Assembly (NCBI GenBank): GCA_018725485.1
Contig: QLUP01000022.1
Span: 1 to 11,418 of the forward strand
DNA length: 11,418 bases
Direction: 5' to 3'
Origin: Candidatus Lithacetigena glycinireducens
Lineage (GTDB): Bacteria; Coprothermobacterota; HKB111
Each line of letters opens with the position of its first letter. The stretch's first letter is position 1. This document shows positions 1 to 8,493 of this stretch, piece after piece. The notes under the pieces were generated by a model. That model saw nothing but the letters and a program-made list of their open reading frames with translations, searched no databases and had not been told where the DNA came from. Both the position numbers and the translations under genes were made by a program.

Positions 1-589
1 TGGTGAGACGAGATATATTGCTTCTATCCATTTCGTCAAGCCTGAAAGTAATATAGCGTGCTGTTTCTTCCATTTGAGGAATCAGTACATGTTCAAGGGC
101 ATTAACTCTACGCTTGGTGCGAGCGATTTCTTTAATCATGATTTTTATGGCAATTTCCACTTGAGCCAGGCGAACTAATTTAGCAAATAGTTCTTTAATA
201 TTTTCCACCGCTTCATCCAAAAAGGAAGAAGTGAAAACGAAGCCATAAGATATGTTGAAATTACTTAAATCCACCTCAAAAGATGGAATTTTAACACCCA
301 TTATCCTTTTTATTTCTTTTTTGAGGGTATTGATAGAAGCTGGAGCTAAAACGCTTAAGGGAAGAGCCTGTGGAATCATAGAAGCTTCAGCTAAAATCAT
401 AGCCTGCATTACTTTTTTTAGGCCTGCATCCACCTCTCTTCGGATGCGTAGATATTCTTTAGTTAACTGGATAAACTCTTTCATCAATCCTTCCAGTTTG
501 TCCCTGAGAAGACGATGTCCTCTACGGGCTACCACCAGTCTTCGTTTAAGACGAAGCAGTTCCATTCGGTTGGGGCTAATGTTTATCAA
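1..589 (-). CDS. atpD: V-type ATP synthase/ATPase subunit D (central rotor stalk), 3' end cut by the window edge
   Basis: Subunit D is the long coiled-coil axle of the V/A-type ATPase; it turns inside the A3B3 head and joins it through F and C to the membrane ring. The reading frame from 589 encodes about 196 residues before the window ends, so only roughly the last 10-20 residues of a usual ~205-215-residue protein are missing. The N-terminus ([17 protein letters not shown]) and the stretch [15 protein letters not shown] are the hallmark start of the family, and the last visible part ([20 protein letters not shown]) is the typical C-terminal helix. The start is TTG at 589-587. An AGGAGG lies 10 nt upstream (605-600), and the next ATG, eight codons in, would remove conserved residues. 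The TTG overlaps the TGA stop of subunit B in a TTGA junction, which implies coupled translation. Equivalent to NtpD. Confidence 0.95.
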   Translation of the reverse strand, partial: MINISPNRMELLRLKRRLVVARRGHRLLRDKLEGLMKEFIQLTKEYLRIRREVDAGLKKVMQAMILAEASMIPQALPLSVLAPASINTLKKEIKRIMGVKIPSFEVDLSNFNISYGFVFTSSFLDEAVENIKELFAKLVRLAQVEIAIKIMIKEIARTKRRVNALEHVLIPQMEETARYITFRLDEMDRSNISRLT

Positions 590-1998
590 AGAATACTATC
601 CTCCTGAACATCTCCTGCCTGGGAAAAGTATTTATCGAGATACTTCGTTATGAACTCTTTTCGGACCCGCTTTAATTCTTCCACAGGAAGCAAGCTTAAT
701 ATTTGCCAACCTTTTTCCAGCGTTTCTATAACGGAACGGCTTTCGTATTCTCCCTGCCTGAGGAATCGGTTTTCAAATACATCAGCAAAACGGAGGAATT
801 TCTTATCCACATCCAGTAAAGCCCCTTCGCCGAGGATTATTGCCAATTCGCGGGCTTCTCTTCCACGAGCATAAGCTGAAAATAGCTGGTTACTTAAGTC
901 GGAGTGGTCTTCCCTGGTTTTTCCTGGTCCTATACCTTTGGTCATCAACCGGGAAAGTGAGGGAAGAACATCCATTGGGGGGTAAATACCTTTGCGGTGG
1001 AGAGCTCGACTGAGAAATATCTGTCCCTCGGTTATGTAACCTGTTAAGTCAGGAATGGGATGAGTTCTATCATCTTCAGGCATGGTAAGAATGGGAATCT
1101 GGGTTATAGAACCTGTTTTTCCATGAATCCTTCCAGCTCTTTCATAAATGGTGGAAAGGTCGGTATACATATAGCCTGGATACCCTCTTCTACCGGGGAT
1201 TTCTTTACGGGCAGCTGATACTTCTCGTAATGCTTCGCAGTAGTTAGTCATGTCAGCTAATATGACCAATACATGGTAATCGTGGGTAAAAGCCAGATAT
1301 TCAGCTAAAGTCAGGGCAACCCGGGGGATAGCAATTCTTTCAATAACCGGCTCGTTTGCCAGGTTAAGGAAAACGGTGGTTCTCTCCATGGCTCCGGAGG
1401 CTTCGAAATCTTTAATCAGGAAGTTAGCTTCTTCAAAGGTGATGCCCATGCCTGCAAAAATAACTGCAAAAGACTCTCCAGATTTAAGCACTTTTGCCTG
1501 CCGAACTATCTGGGCAGCAATACGCATATGGGGCATACCAGATCCAGAAAAAACAGGAAGTTTCTGGCCTCTAACCAGAACATTCAGGCCATCTATGGAA
1601 GAAATACCAGTTTCAATAAATTCATTGGGATAGTCTCGGGAAAATGGATTAATAGGCCTCCCATTTATATCAATAAACTCTTCTGCTAAAGGTGGTGCTC
1701 CACCATCACGAGGTCGTCCTAATCCATCAAGCACTCTTCCTAACATTTCTAAGGATACGCCTAACCTCAAGCTTTTTCCGGTAAAGTGAATTCTCAATGA
1801 TTGAGGGTCAAGACCCTGGGGGGATTCGAATAGCTGAACTACAGCCTTATCTCCAGAAACCTCTAATACTTTTCCCAGGGTAAACCTATCCTTACTTTTT
1901 ATTTCAACGAGTTCTTCATATCCTATTCCTTCAACCCCTTCAACTACCATCAAGGGTCCAGCAATAGACGATGCTCCCAGATATTCTTTGGTAATCAT
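586..1998 (-). CDS. atpB: V-type ATP synthase/ATPase subunit B (non-catalytic head subunit)
   Basis: Subunit B alternates with A in the A3B3 hexamer and supplies residues to the catalytic interface without hydrolysing ATP itself. The 470-residue length is normal. An N-terminal beta-barrel region (about 1-75) is followed by the RecA-like nucleotide-binding fold. The P-loop position reads [10 protein letters not shown] (151-160) and lacks the Walker A lysine, as expected for the non-catalytic subunit. The conserved stretch [20 protein letters not shown] (256-275) and the segment PSLSRLM (346-352), whose Arg350 is the likely arginine finger, are intact. ATG at 1998 has GGAGG six nt upstream (2009-2005). 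The ATG shares bases with the TGA stop of subunit A (ATGA), and the gene's own stop overlaps the TTG of subunit D. Equivalent to NtpB. Confidence 0.97.
   Translation of the reverse strand: MITKEYLGASSIAGPLMVVEGVEGIGYEELVEIKSKDRFTLGKVLEVSGDKAVVQLFESPQGLDPQSLRIHFTGKSLRLGVSLEMLGRVLDGLGRPRDGGAPPLAEEFIDINGRPINPFSRDYPNEFIETGISSIDGLNVLVRGQKLPVFSGSGMPHMRIAAQIVRQAKVLKSGESFAVIFAGMGITFEEANFLIKDFEASGAMERTTVFLNLANEPVIERIAIPRVALTLAEYLAFTHDYHVLVILADMTNYCEALREVSAARKEIPGRRGYPGYMYTDLSTIYERAGRIHGKTGSITQIPILTMPEDDRTHPIPDLTGYITEGQIFLSRALHRKGIYPPMDVLPSLSRLMTKGIGPGKTREDHSDLSNQLFSAYARGREARELAIILGEGALLDVDKKFLRFADVFENRFLRQGEYESRSVIETLEKGWQILSLLPVEELKRVRKEFITKYLDKYFSQAGDVQEDSIL
600..605 (-). promoter_or_regulatory. Ribosome binding site of subunit D
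   Basis: The minus-strand hexamer AGGAGG sits inside the 3' end of the subunit B gene, 10 nt before the TTG codon at 589. It is the main evidence that the unusual TTG, and not the downstream ATG, is the initiation codon of subunit D. Confidence 0.7.
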
Positions 1999-3758
1999 GC
2001 TCTTCCTCCGATTAAACCTGCAATCATTTCCTTAACATTAACAGTTAGAATTTCTAATTTCTGAAGATCAGTTTCTTTGACTTCTTTCATACGAGATATA
2101 CTTTCTTTTAGGGGTAATTCCAGAATTGATTCAATTTCTACTTCTTTTTGAACCGCCATTCGAGCAGTTTCTTCAAAAGTAGATATTACTTTAAGCATCA
2201 GAAATTGTTTACTGAGCGAAGTATAAGTGTCTATTTCGTGGTAAGAGTTTTGTTGCAGAAAGTCTTCTCTGATTGACCGGGCAACCTCCAGGGTTAATCT
2301 GTCGTTAGGTGAAAGAGCGTCCATACCTACCAGGCGAACGATTTCTTGAAGTTCGGATTCTTCTTCTAAAACTTTTAAAGCCCATTTTCTTAAATTATTA
2401 AAGCCTTTCAACTCACCTTTTTCAAAATATTTCTCAAATTCGTGAGAGTACAGAGAATAACTTATAAGCCAGTTAATAGAAGGGAAATGACGAGCAAAAG
2501 CTAACCGGGCATCCAGACCCCAGAAGACCCTAACTTCTCTCAGGGTTGCTTGAACCACAGGGTCAGAAAGATCTCCACCTGGAGGTGAGACAGCTCCAAT
2601 AACACTCAAAGTAGCGGTTCTTCCAGGGTTACCCACAGTTTTTACTTTACCAGCTCTTTCGTAAAAAGAGGCTATTCTGGAACCCAGGTAAGCAGGATAG
2701 CCTTCTTCCCCGGGCATTTCTTCAAGGCGTCCTGATACTTCTCGCATAGCTTCAGCCCAGCGGGAAGTAGAATCAGCCATCATAGCTACATTATAGCCCA
2801 TATCACGAAAATACTCAGCAATGGCTATACCGGTAAAAACCGAGGTTTCTCTGGCAGCCACCGGCATATTGGAAGTGTTGGCTATAAGAACAGTTCTTTC
2901 CATAAGAGGTCTGCCGGAGCGTGGGTCTTTTAGCTCGGGAAAATCAATTAACACCTCAGTCATTTCATTACCCCGTTCCCCACAACCGACATAAATTATG
3001 ATGTCAGCATCAGACCAGCGAGCTAATTGGTGCTGCATAACCGTTTTCCCACTACCAAAGGGACCTGGTATGCAAGCTGTTCCCCCCTTAAAAATAGGAA
3101 ACATAGCATCAAATACTCTTTGACCAGTTATCAGGGGTTCATTGGGTTGAAGCTTATCAACAAAAGGCCTCCCTATACGGACGGGATATTTTTGCATCAT
3201 GCAAATATGGTGTTCTACACCTTCGCTATCTTTTAGGGTTGCAACATTCTCATTGATGGTGAATTCACCCTCTTTAATCTCTAGTATTTTTCCTGAAAGA
3301 CCGGGAGGGATCATGATATAGTGTTTTACTAGGTGGGTTTCCTGTACAAAACCCAGGAAATCTCCCGAAGTGAGCTGGTCTCCCTGTTTAGCTATTGCCT
3401 GGAAAAGCCATTTTTTGTTTGTATCTAAGGCCGAAACAGATATGCCGCGAGAAATAAAATCACCCTGTAAATCTCGTAGAGCCTTCAAAGGTCTTTGTAT
3501 TCCATCGTAAATTCCTCCCATAATGCCAGGACCGAGCTCTACGCTTAAAGAGTTTCCAGTAGAAATAACCTCTTCACCTACTTTTAACCCTTCGGTCTCT
3601 TCATAAACCTGGATTGAAGCTAAATCACCTTTAGTCTCAATAACCTCACCGAATAGTTCTTTTTCTCCCACTCGAACTATTTCAAACATCTGTACACCAG
3701 ACATATTGTTTGCAATAACCAGGGGACCTGAAACTTTTGCTATTTTACCCTTTATCAT
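1995..3758 (-). CDS. atpA: V-type ATP synthase/ATPase catalytic subunit A
   Basis: Catalytic subunit of the V/A-type ATPase; it binds and hydrolyses, or synthesises, ATP in the cytoplasmic head. The protein is 587 residues, as usual for the family. It has an N-terminal beta-barrel (about 1-70), then the non-homologous insertion specific to A subunits (about 110-190), then the RecA-like core. Walker A is GPFGSGKT (232-239). GCGERGNEM (258-266) carries the likely catalytic Glu261. [19 protein letters not shown] (327-345) and the alpha/beta signature [10 protein letters not shown] (426-435) follow. The open frame extends 14 codons further upstream, but the family N-terminus begins at [14 protein letters not shown], and the ATG at 3758 is preceded by a strong AGGAGGAGGA. 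The start lies 14 nt inside the end of subunit F and the stop overlaps the ATG of subunit B. Equivalent to NtpA. Confidence 0.97.
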   Translation of the reverse strand: MIKGKIAKVSGPLVIANNMSGVQMFEIVRVGEKELFGEVIETKGDLASIQVYEETEGLKVGEEVISTGNSLSVELGPGIMGGIYDGIQRPLKALRDLQGDFISRGISVSALDTNKKWLFQAIAKQGDQLTSGDFLGFVQETHLVKHYIMIPPGLSGKILEIKEGEFTINENVATLKDSEGVEHHICMMQKYPVRIGRPFVDKLQPNEPLITGQRVFDAMFPIFKGGTACIPGPFGSGKTVMQHQLARWSDADIIIYVGCGERGNEMTEVLIDFPELKDPRSGRPLMERTVLIANTSNMPVAARETSVFTGIAIAEYFRDMGYNVAMMADSTSRWAEAMREVSGRLEEMPGEEGYPAYLGSRIASFYERAGKVKTVGNPGRTATLSVIGAVSPPGGDLSDPVVQATLREVRVFWGLDARLAFARHFPSINWLISYSLYSHEFEKYFEKGELKGFNNLRKWALKVLEEESELQEIVRLVGMDALSPNDRLTLEVARSIREDFLQQNSYHEIDTYTSLSKQFLMLKVISTFEETARMAVQKEVEIESILELPLKESISRMKEVKETDLQKLEILTVNVKEMIAGLIGGRA

Positions 3759-4077
3759 GATCCTCCTCCTTAAAAAGGTCAACTCCAACCAATCTTTCAA
3801 CTAATTGCTTTAATTTTTTTAAAGTAAAATCGCTGGAAGTAGTGCCGCCTATTAAAATAATGTTTTTACCTTTTTCTTCATACTGATTAAGCCGGCTGTA
3901 AATTTTGCTACCCAGGGTTTCTTCTACAAAGAAAAGGTTATAATCCTGCCGGGAATAGGTGTTGATTATTTCTTCGAGTTCTTCAGATTCTTGAACAATT
4001 ACTCCCTCTAATCCCAGCGCTTTATAAGTCATCAAGAATTCTTCACTACCTAATATAATAAATTTTTCTTCCTTCAT
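3745..4077 (-). CDS. atpF: V-type ATP synthase/ATPase subunit F (rotor stalk)
   Basis: A 110-residue protein, the usual size of subunit F. F binds the side of subunit D in the central stalk and modulates rotation and ATP hydrolysis. The fold expected is a small Rossmann-like domain: KFIILGSEEF near the N-terminus, YNLFFVEETLG in the middle, NIILIGG, and a C-terminal helix with LKQLVERLVGVDLF, which matches the family's conserved ending. The usual N-terminal GD-x-D-T-V motif is only loosely kept, so the assignment rests equally on size, position between C and A, and the C-terminal motif. ATG at 4077 lies 32 nt inside the end of subunit C. Its only ribosome-binding candidate is a weak TAGGT just upstream, so reinitiation from C is likely. 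It corresponds to NtpG of E. hirae. Confidence 0.88.
   Translation of the reverse strand: MKEEKFIILGSEEFLMTYKALGLEGVIVQESEELEEIINTYSRQDYNLFFVEETLGSKIYSRLNQYEEKGKNIILIGGTTSSDFTLKKLKQLVERLVGVDLFKEEDHDKG
3761..3770 (-). promoter_or_regulatory. Strong ribosome binding site of subunit A
   Basis: On the minus strand this reads AGGAGGAGGA and ends two nt before the ATG at 3758, so AGGAGG can pair with 16S rRNA at 6 nt spacing. It lies inside the subunit F coding region. It fixes the subunit A start at 3758 over the in-frame ATG at 3800. Confidence 0.75.
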
Positions 4078-5059
4078 AGCTACCTAATCCCTTGATTTTA
4101 TCTGCTGATAAATCTATTGTTTTACCCAGAAGAATTGATTTAACTATATTAAGCTGGTTTTCCCATAACTTCAGATATACAAATACTGTTTCCATATTTA
4201 AATCAACTTTAAACCTATAACTATAGATAAAATCCCAGAGATGCATACTAATATATTTTTCTACTTCGGTTATATGGAGTAAACCATCTTTGAGGTCTTC
4301 TTTAACTCCGTATTTTCGGAGTGCGTTAATGACCGATACCTTACCACTCCAGATATCTTTGAGTTGCCTACTGGAGTATCCAGTAGAAGCCAGGCCTGAT
4401 TCAACTATGGTTAAAGGCAGTTCCCATTTTTTACCCCGTAAAATGGTCAATAAATCTTGAAGATAAACATATTTTTCATAATAAGAAGTGATTACTTTGG
4501 AGTTAGAATTTCTTGCCAGTTTCAGAGAAAGTAATAAATATTCCCGGTCTAAAACTATCTCTGCCTGTTGGAGATTGTTGGTTTCCCGATAGATTTCATA
4601 AGATTTAGTGAAAGCGGTTTTTAATTCTACTGGTGAGTCAAGAGTAAGGATGCCATTTTTCAACATACCCATACCTTGATGATACAATTTTTCAGTATTT
4701 ACATTAAAAATCAACCTTTTTAACTCAACCTTAAGGTTATGAAAGTCATCCGGCAGAAAAAAGAGATTAATAAGAAATTGCTCTGGTAGAATCTTATAAA
4801 GAAGCTGGTATAAAGATTTTCGGCTTCCCAGGACAAACCTATTTATACTGGTAATGGATATACTGTCTTCTAATAAGGGGAAATAGTTCTTTAAAAAAGG
4901 GATAACTGAAGCGAGGGGTTCATCAGCGATTTTTTTAAAATCCCTTGGTTTCAGCAGTTTTGATTCTAAACCTTTGACTACACCTACTGGAAAAGAATAA
5001 AGACCGGTGCTTTTAACTGGTTTATCCTGTAACAGCTGATTCGGTAAATAGTAGATCAT
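4046..5059 (-). CDS. atpC: V-type ATP synthase/ATPase subunit C (connector between rotor stalk and ring)
   Basis: 337 residues, close to the family's ~330-350. Subunit C is the funnel-shaped helical protein (the AC39/d-subunit family) that seats the D-F shaft on the K ring. The segment LYSFPVGVVKGLESKLLKPR (residues 20-39) aligns with the family's N-terminal pattern of a tyrosine-rich helix followed by LE-x-K/R-LL. The rest is mostly helical with scattered family-like residues (for example YYEKYVYLQDLLTILRGKKW). Subunit C is one of the least conserved members. The start ATG at 5059 adds about 18 residues before the conserved region. No ATG, GTG or TTG lies between, and a GGCGGGA-like weak ribosome site precedes it, so I keep it. 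It overlaps subunit E by 38 nt upstream and subunit F by 32 nt downstream. Equivalent to NtpC. Confidence 0.9.
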   Translation of the reverse strand: MIYYLPNQLLQDKPVKSTGLYSFPVGVVKGLESKLLKPRDFKKIADEPLASVIPFLKNYFPLLEDSISITSINRFVLGSRKSLYQLLYKILPEQFLINLFFLPDDFHNLKVELKRLIFNVNTEKLYHQGMGMLKNGILTLDSPVELKTAFTKSYEIYRETNNLQQAEIVLDREYLLLSLKLARNSNSKVITSYYEKYVYLQDLLTILRGKKWELPLTIVESGLASTGYSSRQLKDIWSGKVSVINALRKYGVKEDLKDGLLHITEVEKYISMHLWDFIYSYRFKVDLNMETVFVYLKLWENQLNIVKSILLGKTIDLSADKIKGLGSYEGRKIYYIR

Positions 5060-5579
5060 TTATTTCCCGCCTTTTTTCGTTCCTGATTCTTCGCAAGAAT
5101 TCCTCAAGAGTGAAGTTCAGCTCTATACGCCCTTTTAAAATATATATACCTCCCCTACCCTTTCTAACCACCGTGGATACAGGAAAATCTTTTAACACTT
5201 CTCTATCTACGGCTCGAGTTAAAATTATCTCATCGTGTGGTTGGCAATATTTTATTGCAACCGCCAACAACCATTTATTATATAAATCTTGGTTATTAAC
5301 AAAATAATTAGCGAAATCCTCTAAAGCAGAATTGGCAATATCCAGTTTTAACATGCTAATATTTCGATGAAATTCAAGCATTAACCTTGATTTTTCCCGT
5401 TTAATCTGGAGATTTTTGGAAGCCTCCATTCTTTGAAGGGTACGCTCTTTTTCCTTTTTTAACTTTTCTTTGTTTTGTTCGAGGAATTTTTGAGCTTGTT
5501 GCATAGCTGTAGCAATAGATTTTTCCTTATTATCTTTAGCTTCCTGCAATAGTTTTTTCTTTAAATCAGTCAGAGCCAT
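5022..5579 (-). CDS. atpE: V-type ATP synthase/ATPase subunit E (peripheral stalk)
   Basis: 185 residues. Subunit E pairs with the small H/G-like subunit to form the peripheral stalks that stop the head from rotating with the shaft. The first ~75 residues are a highly charged Lys/Glu/Gln-rich helix (MALTDLKKKLLQEAKDNKEK onward), which should form the coiled coil. The C-terminal half is a mixed alpha/beta domain with a VVRKGRGGIYILKGRIELNF stretch and an ending helix LEEFLRRIRNEKRREINDLLF, typical of the E C-terminal domain that binds subunit B. ATG at 5579 follows the stop of subunit K by 2 nt. No Shine-Dalgarno sequence is visible before it, so translation probably depends on ribosomes finishing K. 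Equivalent to NtpE. Confidence 0.92.
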   Translation of the reverse strand: MALTDLKKKLLQEAKDNKEKSIATAMQQAQKFLEQNKEKLKKEKERTLQRMEASKNLQIKREKSRLMLEFHRNISMLKLDIANSALEDFANYFVNNQDLYNKWLLAVAIKYCQPHDEIILTRAVDREVLKDFPVSTVVRKGRGGIYILKGRIELNFTLEEFLRRIRNEKRREINDLLFTESAVTG

Positions 5580-5581
5580 AG

Positions 5582-6055
5582 TTAAATCTGGACAGCGAAG
5601 AGTAATAATATAATACTGGTTAAGAGGGCGAGCACGGCATAAGTTTCAACCAAAGCCGGGATAATCAAGGACCTTCCTGCCATACTCTCTTCTTTAGCTA
5701 CCATAAGGGCTGAGGCTGCAGAGGCTTCTCCTTGCCAGATAGCTGAAAAATATTGTCCCAACATAATGGGAACGAGAGCTGCAAATACCTGTAATCCCTG
5801 AGCTATACTCATATCAGGCGCAGTTCCACCAGGGATTCCGAGCCTAACCAGAGTCAAAAAGGCAGCTACCAGACCATAAAAACCCTGTGTTCCAGGTAGA
5901 GCCTGAAGAACCAGCATTATTCCAAAAAGGTGGGGTTTCTCCGATAGTACTCCTGCACTGACCCTACCAACTATACCCACACCTTTAGCTGAACCAGTAA
6001 ATGCCATGCCAGCAGCTAAACCAACACCTATTAAAGCAATAAAAAGACCTAACAT
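5582..6055 (-). CDS. atpK: V-type ATP synthase/ATPase subunit K (membrane rotor ring proteolipid), sodium-type ion pocket
   Basis: 157-residue proteolipid made of two tandem two-helix hairpins (four membrane segments, about 3-23, 45-70, 84-105 and 129-155); copies form the rotating ring. Only the second hairpin carries an ion-binding carboxylate, Glu137 in VETYA. The first hairpin has LPGTQ (53-57) at the matching place, so each four-helix protomer should bind one ion. By alignment to E. hirae NtpK, Leu53, Thr56, Gln57, Gln108 (in WQGEASAA) and Glu137 match its published Na+ ligands Leu61, Thr64, Gln65, Gln110 and Glu139. I therefore predict Na+ coupling. A full AAGGAGGT (6072-6065) stands nine nt before the ATG, the strongest ribosome site of the operon apart from that of subunit A, which suits a subunit needed in many copies. 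Confidence 0.96.
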   Translation of the reverse strand: MLGLFIALIGVGLAAGMAFTGSAKGVGIVGRVSAGVLSEKPHLFGIMLVLQALPGTQGFYGLVAAFLTLVRLGIPGGTAPDMSIAQGLQVFAALVPIMLGQYFSAIWQGEASAASALMVAKEESMAGRSLIIPALVETYAVLALLTSIILLLFAVQI

Positions 6056-6057
6056 TC

Positions 6058-8064
6058 TTACTTTACCTCCTTGAACATATCGCTGTTCTGTTTAATTACT
6101 CTTACATAATTTGTTTTTATATCTAATGGCTTGAAAGCAATTCCTCCACCTTCGTAAAATCTACCAAATAACTCTATCGCTTGTAAACGAAAAGCATGGA
6201 TGAAAGCTCCCAGTAAACCCATGGCCAGGTTAAAAAGATGAAAAGCAATCCAGAGAAAGGGAACTAAAACCCACCCAAAACTCTTAGCAAGCATCTCCAC
6301 GATGTTGTTAAGAACCATAGCTACCCCTGAAGATGTAAGGTTAAGGGCAATTAAGCGTGTATAAGACAAAACATCTTGAAGAAAGGAGCCCAAACCATAA
6401 TAACCTACAAAACCATAAAGGCTGATAAGTCCAATGATGATTTTTCCGGTCCAGGTTTTTGAATCTCTCCCCTGGGTCAAAACCGTTAATAGTAATGAAA
6501 GGAGTAAAACATATGTTGATATCGGTTTAAAGTAGGCTAATCCAGGGATAACCATAGTCATAATGAGAAAAAGGATAGATGAAAGAAGTAGCAGCCAAAT
6601 ACCCTGATCAAGGAAAGCTGATTTAATATCGCCCTTTCGGTAATTATGGAGAAACTTATTAATAATTCCCCAGTACTGGGTAATTATTCCAATAAACATT
6701 ACCAGGATGATAGCATTCATTAAACCCTCTGCATTCCAGGGATTTATAAGAGGTAAAACTTGAAAAATCTTTCCCGTTTTGTCAAGAAAAGGAGATTTAC
6801 CAAACCAGTTCCAGGTAAGAAAACCTACCAGGAAGGTTGTAGCACTCAAGAAGTAAATTAGAGTAATAAAACCTCGGGCATCTTTATTTAGTTTAATCTT
6901 TCTGGACATTATGAAAGCAAAAAGGAAAAGTAAAATTCCATATCCCGCATCTCCCAAATTAATAGAGAAAAATAGAGTGAAAGGTATAGCTAATACAGGA
7001 GTAGGGTCAATTCCCCGGTAATTAGGAAGGCCAAAAAAACGCGTTATTATCTCATAAGGTTTAATAATGGGGTGGTTTTCCAGGATCACCGGAGGATTAT
7101 CCTCGGTAGATGGGCTGCTTGATTCTAAGTAGCCATAGGGAAAATGCCTATTGAATTCTTGTTGAAGCTTCTTCAGGTCTTGTGATTTAACCCAACCTTC
7201 AAAAAGTAAACAGTTCTTGGTTCCACCCATTTTTTCCAGGTTTTCGATCCTATTTATCTGGTTAGTTAAATAATCATGGTAAATGTGAAGATTAGTTAAA
7301 TAGCTTTTAAAAATAACTTTTTCTTTTTCCAGTTCAGACAGCCTATTATTAATTTTATCCTGTTCAATTAAAAGGGTTGAATATATTTCACTGAAACTAA
7401 AGTTAGAAATATCCCGAGAAAACTCAGGGATATATTCCTTAAATCCATGTTCAGATAAGAGCGGTAGTATCTGTTTAGAATATTCTTTATAGTAAGCTAT
7501 TTCCACCATAATTGATTCAGAAGTTTCCTGTAAAGAGTTAAGAGTAAGGAAAGGCCAAAGATCACTCTTATCAATCGTTTTTGAAAGATTAGCAAAATCA
7601 TTGTGCGAAAAGAAACCAATTTTAAAGGAGAAATGCCTGGAGTCCAGAAGGTCATCAGGAGTCAAAGATAAATTTTTTAAAGGTTTAACATTTATCAGCT
7701 CTTTAATAACTCTATCTTTTTCTTTTTTAAAATTATCTTCTTCTGTTTTTAAATCCTTGAAGCGGAGAAAAATTAGCTCGAATTTCATCGTGTTTTCTAT
7801 AGAGTAAAAATCTTTTTCTTCAATGGAAGGTTTTTCCATTAAACCACTTAGCATCCCGCTGTCTTTTCCTGTTTGAAAGTAAGATAAAACTTCTTCAACC
7901 TGTCTCAGGGTAATTGAGGGGTCGTTTTCTATTTTGGAGGTAAATTGCTCTACAGGAAAGGTTGTTAGTTCAATTAATCCAGCATTTCCAAGGTATTCCA
8001 GAAGCAGAGGGTGGTCTTTTTTTAAGACCCCTCCCCTTATTTTTAACATCTTAGCGATCGCCAT
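6058..8064 (-). CDS. atpI: V-type ATP synthase/ATPase subunit I (ion channel stator, a-subunit family)
   Basis: 668 residues, the expected size. Subunit I forms the two ion half-channels against the K ring and anchors the peripheral stalks. Residues 1 to about 340 are the hydrophilic cytoplasmic arm with long helices. From about 355 on there are about seven or eight hydrophobic membrane segments (for example 356-386, 398-418, 447-466, 488-508, 516-530, 541-562, 598-620). Conserved landmarks are INLGDAGYG (368-376), the ring-facing SYTRLIALNL (567-576), whose Arg570 is the likely essential channel arginine, and AFRLQAIELFGRFYEGGG (624-641). ATG at 8064 gives the family start MAIAKM and has AGGTGG close upstream. 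It lies 14 nt inside the end of the H-like gene. The stop is 2 nt before subunit K. Equivalent to NtpI. Confidence 0.96.
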   Translation of the reverse strand: MAIAKMLKIRGGVLKKDHPLLLEYLGNAGLIELTTFPVEQFTSKIENDPSITLRQVEEVLSYFQTGKDSGMLSGLMEKPSIEEKDFYSIENTMKFELIFLRFKDLKTEEDNFKKEKDRVIKELINVKPLKNLSLTPDDLLDSRHFSFKIGFFSHNDFANLSKTIDKSDLWPFLTLNSLQETSESIMVEIAYYKEYSKQILPLLSEHGFKEYIPEFSRDISNFSFSEIYSTLLIEQDKINNRLSELEKEKVIFKSYLTNLHIYHDYLTNQINRIENLEKMGGTKNCLLFEGWVKSQDLKKLQQEFNRHFPYGYLESSSPSTEDNPPVILENHPIIKPYEIITRFFGLPNYRGIDPTPVLAIPFTLFFSINLGDAGYGILLFLFAFIMSRKIKLNKDARGFITLIYFLSATTFLVGFLTWNWFGKSPFLDKTGKIFQVLPLINPWNAEGLMNAIILVMFIGIITQYWGIINKFLHNYRKGDIKSAFLDQGIWLLLLSSILFLIMTMVIPGLAYFKPISTYVLLLSLLLTVLTQGRDSKTWTGKIIIGLISLYGFVGYYGLGSFLQDVLSYTRLIALNLTSSGVAMVLNNIVEMLAKSFGWVLVPFLWIAFHLFNLAMGLLGAFIHAFRLQAIELFGRFYEGGGIAFKPLDIKTNYVRVIKQNSDMFKEVK

Positions 8065-8383
8065 TTTCCACCTGAGTAAAAATTAAACTACTAAGATAAT
8101 TATTGATTTTTCCTTGTTTAAGAGCTTTTTGTTTTCTTAATTCAGAAAATAAATGTTTTTCCTTTTCTTTCAATTCAAGAGAATATTGATTCAATTCTTC
8201 TCTGATTGATTGTTCAATTTGAAGAGTCAGGGATTCAATTTCCTGGCGATCTACTTCTTTTTGAAGGTTAATTTCTTTCTCTACAACTGAAAAGATTTCT
8301 TTTATTTTTTGTTTCCCTTCCTCCTCTATTTTTACAGCTTCATCCTCGGCTAATCTGAGTTCTTTAATCAGTTCTTCAACCAT
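8051..8383 (-). CDS. V-type ATPase small peripheral-stalk subunit (H/G-like, NtpF position)
   Basis: 110-residue, strongly charged, almost wholly helical protein (MVEELIKELRLAEDEAVKIE, then repeated Glu/Lys/Gln heptads to about residue 90). It has no membrane segment and no enzyme motif. Long coiled coils of this size, placed just before subunit I, are the small peripheral-stalk subunit, called H in archaeal AhaH nomenclature, G-like in others and NtpF in E. hirae; it pairs with E. The identification rests on composition and position, since coiled coils have little sequence identity. The open frame runs back to an ATG at 8440, but that extension would read into tRNA-Ala. The ATG at 8383 has GGAGG seven nt upstream (8395-8391) and begins with the family-like charged helix, so it is chosen. 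Confidence 0.85.
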   Translation of the reverse strand: MVEELIKELRLAEDEAVKIEEEGKQKIKEIFSVVEKEINLQKEVDRQEIESLTLQIEQSIREELNQYSLELKEKEKHLFSELRKQKALKQGKINNYLSSLIFTQVENGDR

Positions 8384-8390
8384 TAAATAA

Positions 8391-8395
8391 CCTCC
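8391..8395 (-). promoter_or_regulatory. Ribosome binding site of the H-like subunit, first gene of the ATPase operon
   Basis: Minus-strand GGAGG, seven nt before the ATG at 8383 and 15 nt after the encoded CCA end of tRNA-Ala. It decides the start codon of the first ATPase gene. Confidence 0.7.
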
Positions 8396-8410
8396 AATAA
8401 TATGGCATAA

Positions 8411-8485
8411 TGGTGGAGATGACCGGATTCGAACCGGCAACCTCCTGTGTGCAAGACAGGCGCTCTCCCGCTGAGCTACATCCCC
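8411..8485 (-). tRNA. tRNA-Ala (anticodon UGC)
   Basis: A full cloverleaf can be folded. The acceptor stem pairs GGGGATG with CATCTCC and contains the G3-U70 wobble that identifies alanine tRNAs. The D arm is GCTC..GAGC, the anticodon stem is CCTGT/ACAGG around the loop CTTGCAC (anticodon TGC), and the T arm holds GGTTCGAATCC. The discriminator is A and the CCA end is encoded (8413-8411). It is 75 nt long including CCA, with a D loop one base shorter than usual. It lies 8 nt downstream of tRNA-Ile and 27 nt upstream of the first ATPase start codon, with no room for a separate promoter after it. Confidence 0.97.
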
Positions 8486-8493
8486 ACAAAAAA

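Noticed and set aside
252-653. Plus-strand open frame of 133 codons
   Set aside because: It is the antisense shadow of subunit D and the end of subunit B, both of which match known families strongly.
650-1633. Plus-strand open frames opposite subunit B
   Set aside because: Antisense to a well conserved coding region, with no ribosome site or family motif.
3759-3800. Fourteen-codon N-terminal extension of subunit A (ATG at 3800)
   Set aside because: It lies fully within subunit F, is absent from the family, and the ATG at 3758 has a much better ribosome site.
7601-7807. Plus-strand open frame opposite subunit I, and similar ones near 3027-3236 and 5110-5307
   Set aside because: Short antisense frames inside conserved ATPase genes; no independent support.
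8384-8440. Upstream extension of the H-like gene beginning MPVRIRSSPP
   Set aside because: It translates the 3' part of tRNA-Ala antisense to no known protein; the string is a familiar tRNA artefact, and a good GGAGG supports the ATG at 8383.
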